Part shown: positions 22,601 through 33,867 of the stretch, one piece after another | Layout: every line of letters starts with the position of its first letter | How positions within the stretch are numbered: position 1 is the stretch's first letter | Translations under genes and position numbers: made by a program | The notes under the pieces: model-generated | What the model saw: only the letters and a program-made list of their open reading frames with translations | Databases searched by the model: none | Told to the model about the DNA's origin: nothing | Assembly (NCBI GenBank): GCA_003427395.1 | Contig: BFEA01000149.1 | Span: 826,400-890,399, forward strand | Direction of reading: 5' to 3' | Source of the DNA: Chara braunii | Lineage: Eukaryota > Streptophyta > Charophyceae > Charales > Characeae | Length of the DNA stretch: 64,000 nucleotides

Positions 22601-23160
22601 CCTTCATTGCTTTCACGACTTCAGTCCGTTCACGTCTTTCGTCATCGTCCAAGCCAAAGGGAAGGGGGGCAATTTCAGGTCTTCACTACTTTCACCACTT
22701 CAGTCCGTTCACATCTTTCACCATTGTCTAAACCAAGGGAAAGGAGAGGCAACCATCGTGCAAGTCAAGGGAAAGGAGGGGTGATTTCATGCCTTCACTC
22801 CTTTCACCACTTCAGTACATTCACATTTTTCACCATCGTCCAAGCCAAGAGAAATGATGGACAATTTCAAGTCTTCACTACTTTCACCGCTTCAGTACGT
22901 TCACTTCTTTCACCATCGTCCAAGCCAAGGGAAAGAAAGTCAAGGGAAACGAGGAGCAATTTCAGGACTTTATTACTTTTACCACTTCAATCCGTTCACA
23001 TCTTTCACGATCGTGCAAGTCAAGGGAAAGGAGGGGTAATTTCATACCTTCACTCCTTTCACCACTTAAGTACGTTCACAACTTTCACCATCGTTCAAAC
23101 CAAGGGAAAGGAAATCAAGGAAAAGGAGGGGCAATTTTAGACCTTCACTACTTTCATCAG
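19640..23160 (+). repeat. 80-bp satellite array, left arm
   Basis: About 44 units of roughly 80 bp. The unit is built from TTCAC-based words (TTCACTACTTTCACCACTTC, then ACATCTTTCACCATCGTCCA, then AGCCAAGGGAAAGGAGGGG). Some units carry an extra 15-18 bp (AAGGAAGTCAAGGGA), e.g. near 19895, 20730, 21425, 22930 and 23110. Because 80 is not a multiple of 3 and stops are rare, all three frames stay open for long stretches (up to 369 codons). These frames are not genes. Confidence 0.95.
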
Positions 23161-23214
23161 TTAAGTCCTCCAAGGCGGGCGCCAGTGGGGGAAGGGAAGG
23201 GGTAATTTCAAGTG

Positions 23215-25105
23215 AAAGATGTAGCGAACTGAAGTTGTGAAATTAATGAAGGTCTGAAATAAACACCTCCCTGTTAGACAATCTCGAAAGTTGTGAAAAA
23301 ACTGAAGTTGTGAAATTCGTAAAGACCTGAAATTAGGCGTCCCGTCCTTGCTCACTTGACACATTGGACAACGGTGAAAGTGTTGAACAAACAGAAGTGG
23401 TGAAATTGGTGAAGGCATGAAATTGCCCGTCCTCCCTTCCCTCCCTCTCCCCCCCCCCCCCTTTGTGTGGACAATGAGAGTTGTGAACGAATTGAAGTGG
23501 TGAAATTTGTGAAGGCATGAAATTGCCTCTTTTCCGCTTTCTCACTCTACTTGGGGGATAGTGGAAGTTGTGAAATTAGTGAAGTTGTGAAATTAGTGAA
23601 GTCCCCCCGCCCCTCCCCCCGCCCTTTACCTAAGGGATAGTGAAAGTTGTGAACGAACTGAAATGGTGAAATTTGTGAAGGCACAAAATTTCCCCCCTCC
23701 TTCTACGTGGACGATAGTGAAAGTTGTGAACGGACTGAAGTGGTGAAATTAGTGAAGGTCTTAAATCAACCCCTATCTTTTTGCTTAAACAATAATGAAA
23801 GTTGTGAACGAACTGAAGTGGTGAATTTAGTGAAGGCATGAAATCGCCTCCTCCTTGCGTGGACGATAGTAAAAGTTGTGAACGAACTGAAGTAGTGAAA
23901 TTAGTGAAGGTCTGAAATTGCCCCTTCTTTCCCTTGGCGTGCACGATGATGAAAGATATAAACGTACTGAAGTGGTGAAAGGAGTGAAGGCCTGAAATTG
24001 CCCCACATTTCCCTTGGCTTGCACGATGATGAAAGATGTGAAGGTACTGAATTGGTGAAAGGAGTAAAGGTTTGAAATTACCTTTCCCCCCCTTTGAGGA
24101 CGATAGTGAAAGTTGTAAACGAGCTGAAGTGATAAAATTAGTGAAGGTATGAAATCCTCCCCCCCCCCCCTTTTAACATAGACAAAAAGGAAAGTTGTGA
24201 ACGAACAGAAGTGGTGAAATTAATGAAGGTTTGAAATTGCCCCTCCCCGCCCCCCCTTGCGACCTGCTTTGAGGATAGTGAAAGTTATGAACGAACTGAA
24301 GTGGTAAATTTAGTAACGGCATGAAATCGTTTCCCCCCTGCGTGAACGATAGGAAAAGCTATAAACAAAGTGAAGTGGTGAAATTAGTGAAGTTTTGAAA
24401 TCACACCCCGTCCCCTTACTTAAACGATAGTGGAAGTTATAAACGAACTAAAGTGGTGAAATTCGTGAAGGTTTGAATGAAAGTTGTAAAGAAACTGAAA
24501 AAGTAAAATTCATGAAGGCTTGAAATTGCCCCTTCCCTTCCCTCCTTGGTGCTCGCCTTGGAGGATAGTGAAATATGAAAGAACTGAAGTGGTGAATTTA
24601 GTGAAGGCATGAAATCGCCTCCCCCCTGCGTGGACGATACTGAAAGCTATGAACGAGGCTGAAGTGGTGAAATTAGTGAAGTCTTGAAATTGCCTTCTCC
24701 CTCTTTGGAACGATCCTGAAAGTTGTGAAAAATGAGAAAGTTGTGAACGAACTGAAATGGTGAAGTTAGTAAAGGCTTGAAATCACCCCCCCCTTTTTAC
24801 TTAGACGATAGTGAAAGTTGTGAATGAGCTGAAATGGTGAAATCTGTGAAGGCTTAAAATTACCCCCCCCTTTTACTTAGACGATAGTGAAAGTTGTGAA
24901 CGAACTGAAGTGGTGAAATTCGTGAAGGCTTGAAATTGCCCCTCCCCCTCTCCCCTGGCGCCCTGCTTGGAGGATAGTGAAAGTTATGAACGAACTAAAG
25001 TGGTGAAACCAGTGAAGTCGTGAAATTGCTTCCTCCCTCCCCTTGAGATGATCTTGGAAGTTGTGAAAAAGGTGAAGTGGTGAAATTAGTGTAGGTCCCT
25101 CCCCT
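23215..25105 (-). repeat. 80-bp satellite array, right arm (inverted)
   Basis: The same satellite in the opposite orientation: GTGAAAGTTGTGAACGAACT and GAAGTGGTGAAATTAGTGAA are the reverse complements of left-arm words. Units are more diverged and variable (about 65-80 bp), with C-rich runs between them. Units at 23920-24060 are closest to the left-arm consensus. The polarity switch is at about 23165-23215. Confidence 0.95.
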
Positions 25106-25410
25106 AAATTACCTCGCCTAGATGCATTTGGACTAATGAACATCACCAACTCACCCTCCTTTCAACATTGAAGGTATCTTTTTCACCATGAAGAACACAT
25201 CCCCCACTCTGAATTCAGGCCAAACAAACCACAACAAATTTCTTACTTCACATTTTTCATCCCTGAATTTTCAAGTAGGTGATAACCGCTTGTGGGTGTA
25301 GGATGATTGACGATGTTTCGTTGTTTGTGAAGAGTAGATTGAATGATAGGTCTTCGGTGAGAAGGGCATAACTTTTTGAGAAGTATGAAACAGGTTACTA
25401 CAATACACAT

Positions 25411-25899
25411 TTGACCCTGGAGAGAACGAGTTGTACAGATGACTGGTCGTACTTGGGTTGCCGGCTTCACATCGGGAGACATCCTGCACCTTCCAAAGTG
25501 TATTGTCAGGCATTGTATAAGAATCAAGAGTGTTTGTTTGATGCTGGTAGTTTAACCTTTCAGAATTTGCAGGATTTTAATTCTTTTTTTAGCAAGCAAC
25601 AAAGAATTGCTGTTATTTCTTCATGTTTTCACAGAGCATATGCTATGGGCACACTCCCAGGTTCGGAGGCCCTTTTTCTTTTTAGCTTGAAATTAGAGGT
25701 TAGGCGTAGAAATTTTCCTGATTCTTATTTCAATAGTGCCCTTATTCATTTTAATACTAAGATAAGGGGGCTCTGGGACCCGTGGGTCCAATGTTTTACT
25801 GGATGGACGACAGCTGTCCCTGGGCCTTTCCTTAGTCCTTTTCTGCTAGTCCCATGTTCTATTGGTTTCTATCCCTTAGACCTGGTACCTTCATACTAG
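25411..25899 (+). pseudogene. possible reverse transcriptase thumb fragment
   Basis: 162 codons with YLGCRLHI, YCQALYKNQECL, RIAVISSCFHRAYAMGTLP and RNFPDSYFNSALIHF. The order (a strand ending in an LG-type turn, a Y-K step, then an R-containing helix and a NFP-x-x-Y/F helix) resembles the palm-end and thumb of Penelope-like or related RTs. No catalytic motif is present in this piece. An unrelated origin is quite possible. Confidence 0.3.
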
Positions 25900-26290
25900 T
25901 TGAGTTTGTCCTTGTTTGGAGGTATAAGTAGGTTAGGTTAGTCTATTCGTCCTGTACCCAGCGCACCCCTGAGGAGAGCCGGTTCGCTGGCGAGCCGACC
26001 GAAGCAGCTGCCGGGTTACAATCGCCAGTCGAGTTTTCACGCCATGGTGAATTTTGTCATCTGTTTTTCTTGTTCATTCATTGAATATCTTACGCGCTGA
26101 TGCGCTTGGGGTTACTATCTATCTGTCTCTCTCCTTGCTCGTCCCCCTTCACTACCTGAGTGCTTTTTTCACTTGGTTGTGTCATTGCATGGAGTGATTC
26201 TCTACTGCATCCAGGCATTCAAATTTCATGAACATGAGGCAATCAATGCTACTCTGCAAGTATCTGTGTGGATATCACAATAACCTTGTT
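25900..26290. other. no gene seen
   Basis: Contains AGGTTAGGTTAG near 25933 and a short hairpin GGTTCGC/GCGAGCC near 25981-25996. No coding region recognised. Confidence 0.4.
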
Positions 26291-26293
26291 AAT

Positions 26294-26360
26294 GGGACAC
26301 TGGGCCCGGTTTCTAGCAAATGCAGGTCCCCAACAACAGATTGGGCTCATTGGAGCCGTC

Positions 26361-26410
<50 letters not shown>
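26294..26410 (+). mobile_element. tail-motif retroposon with poly(A)46
   Basis: Plus-strand tail motif (26294-26347), 17 bp, then 46 A residues (26365-26410). Sequence before the motif is not LINE coding, so this is a tail-only insertion. I could not find its target duplication. Confidence 0.7.
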
Positions 26411-26411
<1 letters not shown>

Positions 26412-26819
26412 CCAAAGGGAAAGCAGATCATACAGCATACCTTCCTGGGCATGCTTGGCGCCGCCCCCTAGAGATAGACACACTGGATCCCCCAATCGGC
26501 ATTAAGCAGAGTCTGCTGATGTTCGTAGGGGAGGGGACCTGAGGGGAGGCACAGGGATTGGTCCTGTTGGCATGGTCCCTGATGCTACGGGCTGTCCCCT
26601 AGCCGGTATCACCCGCCTGCAGGTCTGAAGCAGCCCCTGCATGGTTCTGGCTGCTACAGGGTTCCCCATATGACTATAGTTAAGAGTAGTGGTAGGTAGG
26701 TAATGTGAGGTGAAATTGGGAGAAGACCAATAGATGGAGCAGCCCGACAGATAAGCCCTCAATTCGGACAATTCTCTTACCGCCGCCGAGATCGAGGGCT
26801 TCCGCAAGGGCTATTTTCT

Positions 26820-26935
26820 GAAGAAGAAAAAGAAAAAGAAAAAAAAAAAGAAAGAGAGAAGAACGTAGCTTACGTAGGGAAAAAAAAATAATAATAAAAA
26901 AATAAAATAAAAAAATAAATAAAAAAAATCATACA
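26820..26935. repeat. A-rich low-complexity tract
   Basis: AAGAAAAAG and AATAAAA repeats over about 115 bp. It may be a decayed poly(A). Confidence 0.8.
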
Positions 26936-27127
26936 GCAGAGTAAGCAGGACAAAGAAATCAGATGCCCATCATAGTTCAGCGTAGGCTAGATAGATGCAA
27001 CACTGTCACACTATTCCACCTCCATCAAAACTGCTTGGGAGTTGGCATTCCTCTTCTTCTTCTTCTTTTCCACACCATTGTGCTGAACGATTGGATGCGT
27101 CAACCACACCTTTGCCTGTTATTCCAC

Positions 27128-27195
27128 CTATCTGATTCCATCAGAATTTGAACCCGTGATCTGCTCATCAACAGTTAGATGAATGCACCAGTCAG
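27128..27195 (-). repeat. tRNA-like SINE module, copy 3
   Basis: The minus strand has CTGGTGCATTCATCTAACTG then AGATCACGGGTTCAAATTC. The B-box side is nearly the same as at 17935-18012. The cloverleaf is incomplete. Confidence 0.45.
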
Positions 27196-27412
27196 CCACC
27201 AGCTGGGGGTCTCCACCGCATCTAACACAGAAGGGGGTCCCTTTTAGGCGCCTTGCATACATTGCAGGAGCAGTCAGGACAGCGAGGTGCAAGTTCAGCC
27301 ACAGGATGCCAGCACTCTTGGGGAATGTCAGTGACTCAGTGAGGTCACTGGGAGCAAGTACCAGCAAGCCTAAGCAAGGGGCCTGTCGTAACAGTTGTCA
27401 GGCATCCCATCT

Positions 27413-27578
27413 TTTTTTTTTTTTTTTTTTTTGTTGTTGAAAAAGGCCCTTGCGCAAGGCCTCTATCCTGGTGATGGTAAGAGAACCACCGGGATTGAGG
27501 CTTTGCCTGGCGGGCCGCTCCATCTATTGGTGGGGAGCGTCACTGCTGGAAACCGGGTCCAGCGTCCCTTAAATAACA
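27413..27578 (-). mobile_element. 166-bp retroposon with 15-bp target duplication
   Basis: TCAGGCATCCCATCT lies at 27398-27412 and 27579-27593. Between them the minus strand reads: short leader, tail motif (27569-27517), a GC-rich segment, a hairpin (GGCCTTGCGCAAGGGCC, about 27440-27460) and poly(A). It is the cleanest copy of the tail family and shows how little sequence is needed for insertion. It is either a SINE or a very short LINE copy. Confidence 0.9.
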
Positions 27579-27875
27579 TCAGGCATCCCATCTGTCTCTG
27601 CTTCTGCACTATTTCTCCCTCCAGATCAGGGTGAGGCTGGAGCAGGGAATACACCAGTACGGTTCCCAGGCATTTCTTTTTGCCTGACACAGCACGCACC
27701 GCAACTTTCGGGGGCTGGGGCCACCGTCGATTTTATTCATCAACGGTCTCCAACCCACGAAAGTCGCCGAGCATTGCGTGCCACATTGGAGAAACTCGCA
27801 TGTGAAACATACTGGTGGTTTAGTTGTGTGCCAATAGATGAGCACATACTTTGGATGCACAATATCGCATTCGTC

Positions 27876-28056
27876 TTTTTTTTTTTTTTTTTTTTTTTTT
27901 TTCGAAGCTGCCGTCTCCTCAGGGGGGGACAGCTACCCTGCACCCTAAACGCTAGGGCAAAGGGGCAAACATGCCGTAGCCTCCCTTCACCGAAGAGAGG
28001 TAACCTCCCTTCACCGAAGAGAGGTAGAAAGCTATGCCTGCAGGGGTCCCCTGTAT
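27876..28056 (-). mobile_element. poly(A)-tailed retroposon, unclassified
   Basis: A T-run (27876-27902) followed by non-repetitive sequence holding a 24-bp tandem duplication (CCTCCCTTCACCGAAGAGAG twice, about 27983-28028). It ends at the next T-run at 28061. No target duplication found. Confidence 0.5.
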
Positions 28057-28060
28057 AGCC

Positions 28061-28205
28061 TTTTTTTTTTTTTCTTTTTTTTTTTTTGGTTCTTAAAGCC
28101 CAGGGTGTTGTAGAGGCCAAGGACCTGACCTTCGGAGATTGCGGGCAGCGGCAGCCAATGGTTGTCCTGACAGGATAGGCCAACTACTCTACCCATCCCC
28201 ACATA
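28061..28205 (-). mobile_element. SINE-like retroposon family 2, copy 2
   Basis: T-run 28061-28087, then the same AAGCCCAGGGTGTTGTAGAG and GGCAGCCAATGGTTGTCCTG blocks as at 17309-17402. A 143-codon minus frame ending in a lysine run merely reads through its poly(A). Confidence 0.65.
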
Positions 28206-29389
28206 GGATGTGGGTTTGTAAACATGGATACCAGCTTTCCCCCGTACTCCATCCTCCTCCCCTATCACGAACTCACTGTCATCCCCTCGTTCATCATCGC
28301 CCCTCTGTGGCTCCACGTTTTGTGCTCTGGGTGTCGTCGCAAGGAGCTCGACTGGCAACATGGGTTCACCTACAAGGCTTACCGTTCTAGGCGCACTCAA
28401 CTGAGAGCGTCCACCTCGAACTCCGAGCTTTGTGAATCTCGTTGGCATGTGGAAGCCCAACAAGACCCCGCATCTGCCCCCGAACCATTCGGTTGTGGGA
28501 ATCGAAGGCGGCCATGAACGACCGCGCTAAATATCAGTGTTCCCTGTCGAATCCTAAATCCCGGTTCTGATGCAAGCACAATTGCCCATTTGCCCTCATC
28601 CCGGTAAAAAGTTCTGATTAGCCGAGCGAAAAAAAATCCCCTGTATTGCCTGACGAAACCTGGCACAGGAGATCCCTGTTCCCACCTGCGGCTTCAAGTC
28701 CCTTCCCTAAAATCCTTGGCACATCTGCAAATTGCACTTCCGGGCCTACTCCCACTGTGAGCAGCAAGTCGCGCAGGGCATGAGGCTGGGTGTCACATTG
28801 GCGCTGCTCCGATTGATGACTTAGGGGGCCTGTCTTAGGGGTAGATAGTGATGGGATTGCCTGCCTCCCACGTTGACAAATAGACCACACTAGGCCTAGT
28901 TGATAATAACAAGGGCAAGAGGAACAGATGGTGACCTGCTACGTACAAATGACGGAAACTGGGGCTGCTCTGGGTGATGATAGTGGGGGACCTCACCCCA
29001 GGGAGAAGGGCACAAAAACGAAAATGTACACAACTGGAGACAATATTGACGAATATAGATGAGGCCCACGAGGGGGGCGCAGCACGGCCGGGAGCGCTGC
29101 GCCCCGCCCGCGCAGTCAGGCCGAGCGACACCGAGCAGCGGAGCGGAGCGTAGTCGGACCAAGCGGCGCTGGACGGCAACAAGCGGCGGAGCAGCGCGAT
29201 GCCGGGGGGAGTGGATTCGGGGTGGTGCAAAGGGGCGGTTGAGAGGTTTTGGGTGAATTGGGAAGGATGGTGATGAGGGTGATGCATCGTGCGTAGAGGA
29301 TGAGGTTGTTACGAAGAGGCTGCTTGTGAAGGGCTGCAAAGGGTATGGACTGCCAGCATCATCATCAGAGCTACGAATTGCGGGGTGTC
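28206..29389. other. no recognised gene, part GC-rich
   Basis: Minus-strand Ser/Pro-rich frames at 28835-29339 have no domain. About 29060-29210 is strongly GC-rich with GCGGCGGAGC-like repeats. It directly abuts the left LTR of the Gypsy element. Confidence 0.4.
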
Positions 29390-29393
29390 ACGT
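29390..29393. repeat. Gypsy target-site duplication, left (ACGT)
   Basis: ACGT precedes the left LTR and the same four bases follow the right LTR at 48702-48705. Confidence 0.7.
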
Positions 29394-30018
29394 TGTCGGG
29401 CGGCTACAATGCTACGCCGCCCTTTACTTCCTTTCAGAGGGCACGCGACGACAACTCCACTCGACAGTATTCTACCTGGCCGGGCTTCATCGACCATGAG
29501 ACGGGCCAACACTGCGATAGACAGGGTTACCAACAATTACCGACCATGCGTTGGGACGACACGGCGAAGAACGGGGCGGCGGTGACTGTGCTCGACGTTA
29601 TGTCACGTTACCGGGACACACCGACCGTGAGGCTGGCCGACACTGCAATCAAGGAACCTACTTTATCCGGCCGCGACTCACCGACCATGACGCAGGCCGG
29701 CATTGCGGGCAAGAGACCCATTGGGCCGGTTGAGTCTTCCTCCGAAGGGGCAGTCCTGCCAGGACGCGGGGCCCGGCTAGGCCAATTGAATGAGGGGTCC
29801 AATTTTTGCTTACGGGGCCCGTCTGGATTTTCCCCTAAGAACGACACCACGGCTGCGTGGGGACCGTCTAGGCCCGGGCAGGCCTGAGACAGGCTCGGGA
29901 CTAGCCATGGTACCAGGCCGCTGCAGAGGGCCCAGTTCCCTACGAGAAGGCCTTTTCCGTCAGTGGCCTTTCGGAGACCCAATCAGGCCCGGGCGTAGGC
30001 ACGGTACCGAGGCGCTGC

Positions 30019-30259
30019 AAGTGTTCCGCAGCCTCGGTGCACCGGAGGCCGTGGCACACACACACGCACTTGTGGGAAGGGCCCGGCGGAGNNNNNNNNN
30101 NNNNNNNNNNNNNNNNNNNNNNNNNNNNNNNNNNNNNNNNNNNNNNNNNNNNNNNNNNNNNNNNNNNNNNNNNNNNNNNNNNNNNNAAGTGTTCCGCAGC
30201 CTCGGTGCACCGGAGGCCGTGGCACACACACACGCACTTGTGGGAAGGGCCCGGCGGAG
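30019..30259 (+). repeat. 73-bp tandem repeat with gap, 5' LTR
   Basis: The unit AAGTGTTCCGCAGCCTCGGT...GGCCCGGCGGAG stands at 30019-30091 and 30187-30259, with N at 30092-30186. The gap probably hides one or more further units. Confidence 0.9.
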
Positions 30260-30637
30260 TACTTAAGCCCAACCGGGCACAGGCATGGGGCATTCGGGAC
30301 ATGCAAGAGCTGGAGGTGCACAACTGGCGCATGGGACTTCTCACATGCAGGGACAGGCGCACGAGAGCCGAGGCGCACGGCACAAACGCAGGGGAGACTG
30401 GCGTACGAGGGGACTGGACGCGTGAGCCACCAGGACATTCGGCGCTTGCACCGTTGCACGAACGGAGGCGCACGGGAACTTCAGGCGTACAAGAGGAAGG
30501 TTGGGGGGAGTTGGAGGAGATGCACGAGCTCGGAGACGGACAAAGGAGGTAGGGGGCGGAACGCACAGGCTACTTGCGTGCGAGCGGACGGGCAGACAGG
30601 GGGATCCGCGCCGTTGCCTCGAGCCACTGGCCTGCAG

Positions 30638-31005
30638 GCGCGCGCCCGCGCAGTTGCGCGGAACTCACCCGCGCACAGGCGCACGTCTGCGCAGTTGCGT
30701 GGAGATCACCCACGCTCAAGCGCACATCCGCGCAGTGGCGCGGAGCATGTCCGCGCAGAGGCGCACATTCGCGCACTTGCGCGGAGGTCACCCGCGCACA
30801 GGCGCACAGGCGCGGAGTTGCGCGGAGCTCACCCGCGCACAGTCGCACATTCGCGCAGTTGCGCAGAGCTCACCCGCGCACAGGCGCACGTCTACGCAGT
30901 CGCGCAGAGCTCATCCAGGCTCTAGCGCACATCCGTGCAGTGGCGCGGAGCATGTCCGCGCACGGGCGCGCATCCGCGCAGTTGCGCGGAACTCACTCGC
31001 GCACC
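30638..31005 (+). repeat. 41-bp CG-rich array (9 units), 5' LTR
   Basis: Units like GCGCACATCCGCGCAGTTGC-GCGGAGCTCACCCGCGCACAG. The period of 41 keeps several Arg/Ala-rich frames open, which are not genes. Dense CpG makes this a likely methylation target. Confidence 0.9.
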
Positions 31006-31654
31006 TTCCCGTGCATTCGCGCGCACTCACTCGTGCATTCGCGCACACTCGCGCGCGCAGGGGCGCACATTCGCGCATCATCACGCGTACAGGGAGTCAT
31101 CTGCGGGAAGACCCGCGCACTACCGCAGGTACGGGGAGACTATCGAGCGAAAGTTTGCACACTATAGCACGTACGGGGAGCTGCTGGTTTGAGACTTGCG
31201 CATCGCTGCGTGCATGGAGATGCTACCGCGGGGAGGCCCGCTTACCATCACGTGCGCTTGGACCACCTGCGAAGGAGAGAAGGGGGTCGCGCATCGTTGT
31301 GCTTACCATCACGTGCGCCCGGACCACCGCGAGGGATTGGAGGAGGTTTGCCAGGGAGATATGGTCGACTGCGCGCTACTCGGGACGCATGACTGAGCAG
31401 GTTCCTCAGGCGCATCCAGGAGCCGTGGTATTCACAAGGCGGCATCTTTGGGCACGCTCAGCTCGCCAGGTCGAACTCTCCTCTTAGCTGAGCGTGGAAC
31501 ATCTAGCGAAGCGAGCTCCGGGATACTAATTGGGGCATCGGGTTGTACCAGGCACCAGGATGGGCGCGTTTCCGAACAGGCCCTCCTAAGGGGGGGGTAC
31601 AATCTCCGGCTGGAGAGGACACTCAGAACGACGATTCGGAGGGTGGAAAGGTAC

Positions 31655-32520
31655 TCATTTGGGGGAGGTGTGCTTTACCAAGGAACACTTTGCCGAAGGG
31701 GGGCACCATACCGAAGGGGACATTTTACCGAGTGGATACCTCACCAAACGGAAATTTTCACCGAGCGGGCATTCTCTTGAGGGTGCACATTACCAGGCGG
31801 ACACTTACCGAACGGGCATTTACTGGCCGGATTCTTTTACCGGGCGGACTCGTTTACCGAGAGGATACGTTTTACCAAGCGGGTACTTCGCCGTGCGAAG
31901 ACTTTACCGGGCGGGTACTTTACCGAGTGGGTATTTCACCGAGCGTACATTTTACCGAGCGGACACTCCACCGAAGGGGCACATTACCAAGCGGACATAT
32001 TTACCAAGCGGTTACGTTTACCGAGAGGGTACATTTCACCGAGCGGGTACTTCGCCGCGCGAAGACTTTACCGCGCGGGTACTTTACCGAGCCGATATTC
32101 CAAGCGGGCACTCTACCGAAGGGGCACATTACCGGGCGGACACTTACCGAACGGGCATTTACCGAGCGGACTCAATTTTTTGAGCGGACATATTTACCGA
32201 GCAGGATACGTTTACCGAGAGGATACATTTCACCGAGCGGGTACTTCGCCGTGCGAAGACTTTACCGTGCGGGTACTTTACCGAGTGGGTATTTCAACGA
32301 GCGGACATTTTCACCGAAGGGACACTATCCCGAAGAGGTACTTTTTGTGAAGCAGGCTTTCCGAAGGGGTACTTTCGGGAAGTGGGCTTTCCGAAGGGGT
32401 ACGTCCGAAGGGGGCTTCTCGAGGGGGTACTTTCGTGAAGCGGGTCTTCCGAAGGGGTACGTCCGAAGGGGACTTCTTGAGCGGGTACTTTCGTGAAGCA
32501 GGCTGTCTGAAGTGGTACAC
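31655..32520 (+). repeat. TACCGAGCGG minisatellite, 5' LTR
   Basis: Variants of TTTACCGAGCGGGTACTTT with a period near 18-20 bp, turning to TCCGAAGGGGTACTTTCGTG at the end. The matching array in the 3' LTR is 47360-48235. Confidence 0.85.
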
Positions 32521-32984
32521 CCGAACTATGGTCACGGTGGATCTGGAGCTTCGGCCTCGATGGGCGAGGTAGTCTACGTCAGACACTGATAGCTCTAGCG
32601 CGGTCCCTTGGGATCGACGGGCACGATATAGGCGACACCCAATCGAGAGGAGGATTAGGCGGCGTTTGATGACTAGGTCTGTAGGGACTCAGACGGATTT
32701 CCCAGACACAGGAGCGAGGTGTACGGCTGAGGCCGGAACGAGTGTCTCACACCCTATTGTTTTGGATTGAATGCAATTACTTCTATTATTTCTGCCAGAC
32801 AATGTCTCATGAGTTCCTTCTCGCATTGGTCACGGTCGGCTACGGTACTTGTATTTGTTGATGCGGACTGACATGTTTTGTGCAGGTTACAGGAGCCCCG
32901 ACCGACCCTCCCGCGGGTGACAGACGCGGCACGAGACATAGGGTTCGGACGGCGTGCCGGCAGACGCCTTCTACCGGTCGACAG

Positions 32985-33002
32985 TGGCGCCGTTGCCGGG
33001 GA
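32985..33002 (+). promoter_or_regulatory. primer binding site, tRNA-Asp
   Basis: TGGCGCCGTTGCCGGGGA starts one base after the LTR end. It is the exact complement of the 3' end of plant tRNA-Asp(GUC), including CCA. The same primer is known from Athila-type plant Gypsy elements. It sets the start of minus-strand DNA synthesis and fixes the 5' LTR boundary. Confidence 0.92.
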
Positions 33003-33867
33003 AGGCTGCCTCTCGGGACTTCGTTCCGCCTGTAACCGCGGGGATGTGAGAGGATCAGGACAGGGATGTGACTGGGACAGAGCAGACGGAGGAGGCTAAG
33101 CAGTTGGCCAGTGGTCTGAATGCCCAAGTGAGACGTTGGACAGTACGGGCACGAGCAGGCAGACGACACCCCCATCGACCTATGATCGACGTTCACCAGT
33201 GAGATTGTGATTTCTGCATTTCGTGGTTTCGCTGATTCATGCTTTCTTCTCGTCTTTCATGCATTTCATTCCTGTTGCCTTTCTTGTGATCGAGGGACGT
33301 CATTCTGATTTTCCCTACCCTTTGGTCAGTCCACCCAGATATTGAGTTTAAGAGAGAGAATTGTGAGCAGGGGACGACTTGAAGGGACTGAAGGGGAGGG
33401 GAGAAGCGCCCCGGATTTTCAAGGAGTTGGGCAAGGACTAGACAGGCTAGTCGATTCTGATGGATAGCAGGGGGGATTGATTCACAGCACGAGTCGGGAT
33501 GTGAGACCATGCCTGAGGTGGGCCGAGTAGAGGCATGGATAGGAGTGAGGATGCACGAGTGAGACACCGTCTCCCTATTCCCGTGTGACTTCGGTCCACC
33601 CTAAAGCACATGAGTTGGTCGGCTCGTGCTCAGGTCGCGACAGGGAAGGTAGGCCAGTGGCGATGGCACATTGATCCGACCTCCTTCTTAACACGAGGGT
33701 AGGGAGAGATACGCCAGAGGGCGGTTCTCTTCTAGGCCTGTTGACGTCTTGAAGGGATACAGGGGTGATCAGAGGAGGCCTGTCGTGGGGGTCTGTGAGC
33801 TCAACAGTCTGAGAGTGGCAAAGGGAGAGACATACTGAGAGAGAACCGTTTTTTATTTTGCTTAGGA
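33003..33867 (+). other. untranslated leader of the Gypsy element
   Basis: About 865 bp without a credible frame between the primer site and the first ORF. Packaging or splicing signals may lie here, but none can be named. Confidence 0.6.

Larger units (their letters stand above)
29394..32983 (+). repeat. 5' LTR of the Gypsy element
   Basis: 3590 bp including a 95-N gap. Pairs along its length with 45102-48701. It contains three tandem-repeat blocks: 73-bp units beside the gap, a 41-bp CG-rich array and a degenerate TACCGAGCGG array. Relative to the 3' LTR it keeps about 27 bp more near 29800 and has nine rather than eight 41-bp units. Confidence 0.93.

Noticed and set aside
19634-23140. Long open reading frames (up to 369 codons) in the satellite left arm
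   Set aside because: All three frames are open at once because the 80-bp unit lacks stops. The predicted proteins are the same repeat in shifted phase.
19640-25105. CRISPR-like repeat-spacer array
   Set aside because: Units are contiguous and degenerate, without unique spacers, in a eukaryotic context.
25960-26030. Possible hammerhead ribozyme (CTGAGGA ... CGAAGC around a hairpin)
   Set aside because: The stem II flanks do not pair and position 15.1 would be G rather than A. The core does not fit.
30422-31487. Arg/Ala-rich frames of 200-330 codons in the LTR
   Set aside because: They are translations of the 41-bp CG-rich array in different phases, and equivalents appear in the second LTR.
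31543-32496. 317-codon frame in the LTR
   Set aside because: It is produced by the TACCGAGCGG minisatellite, with overlapping open frames and no domain.
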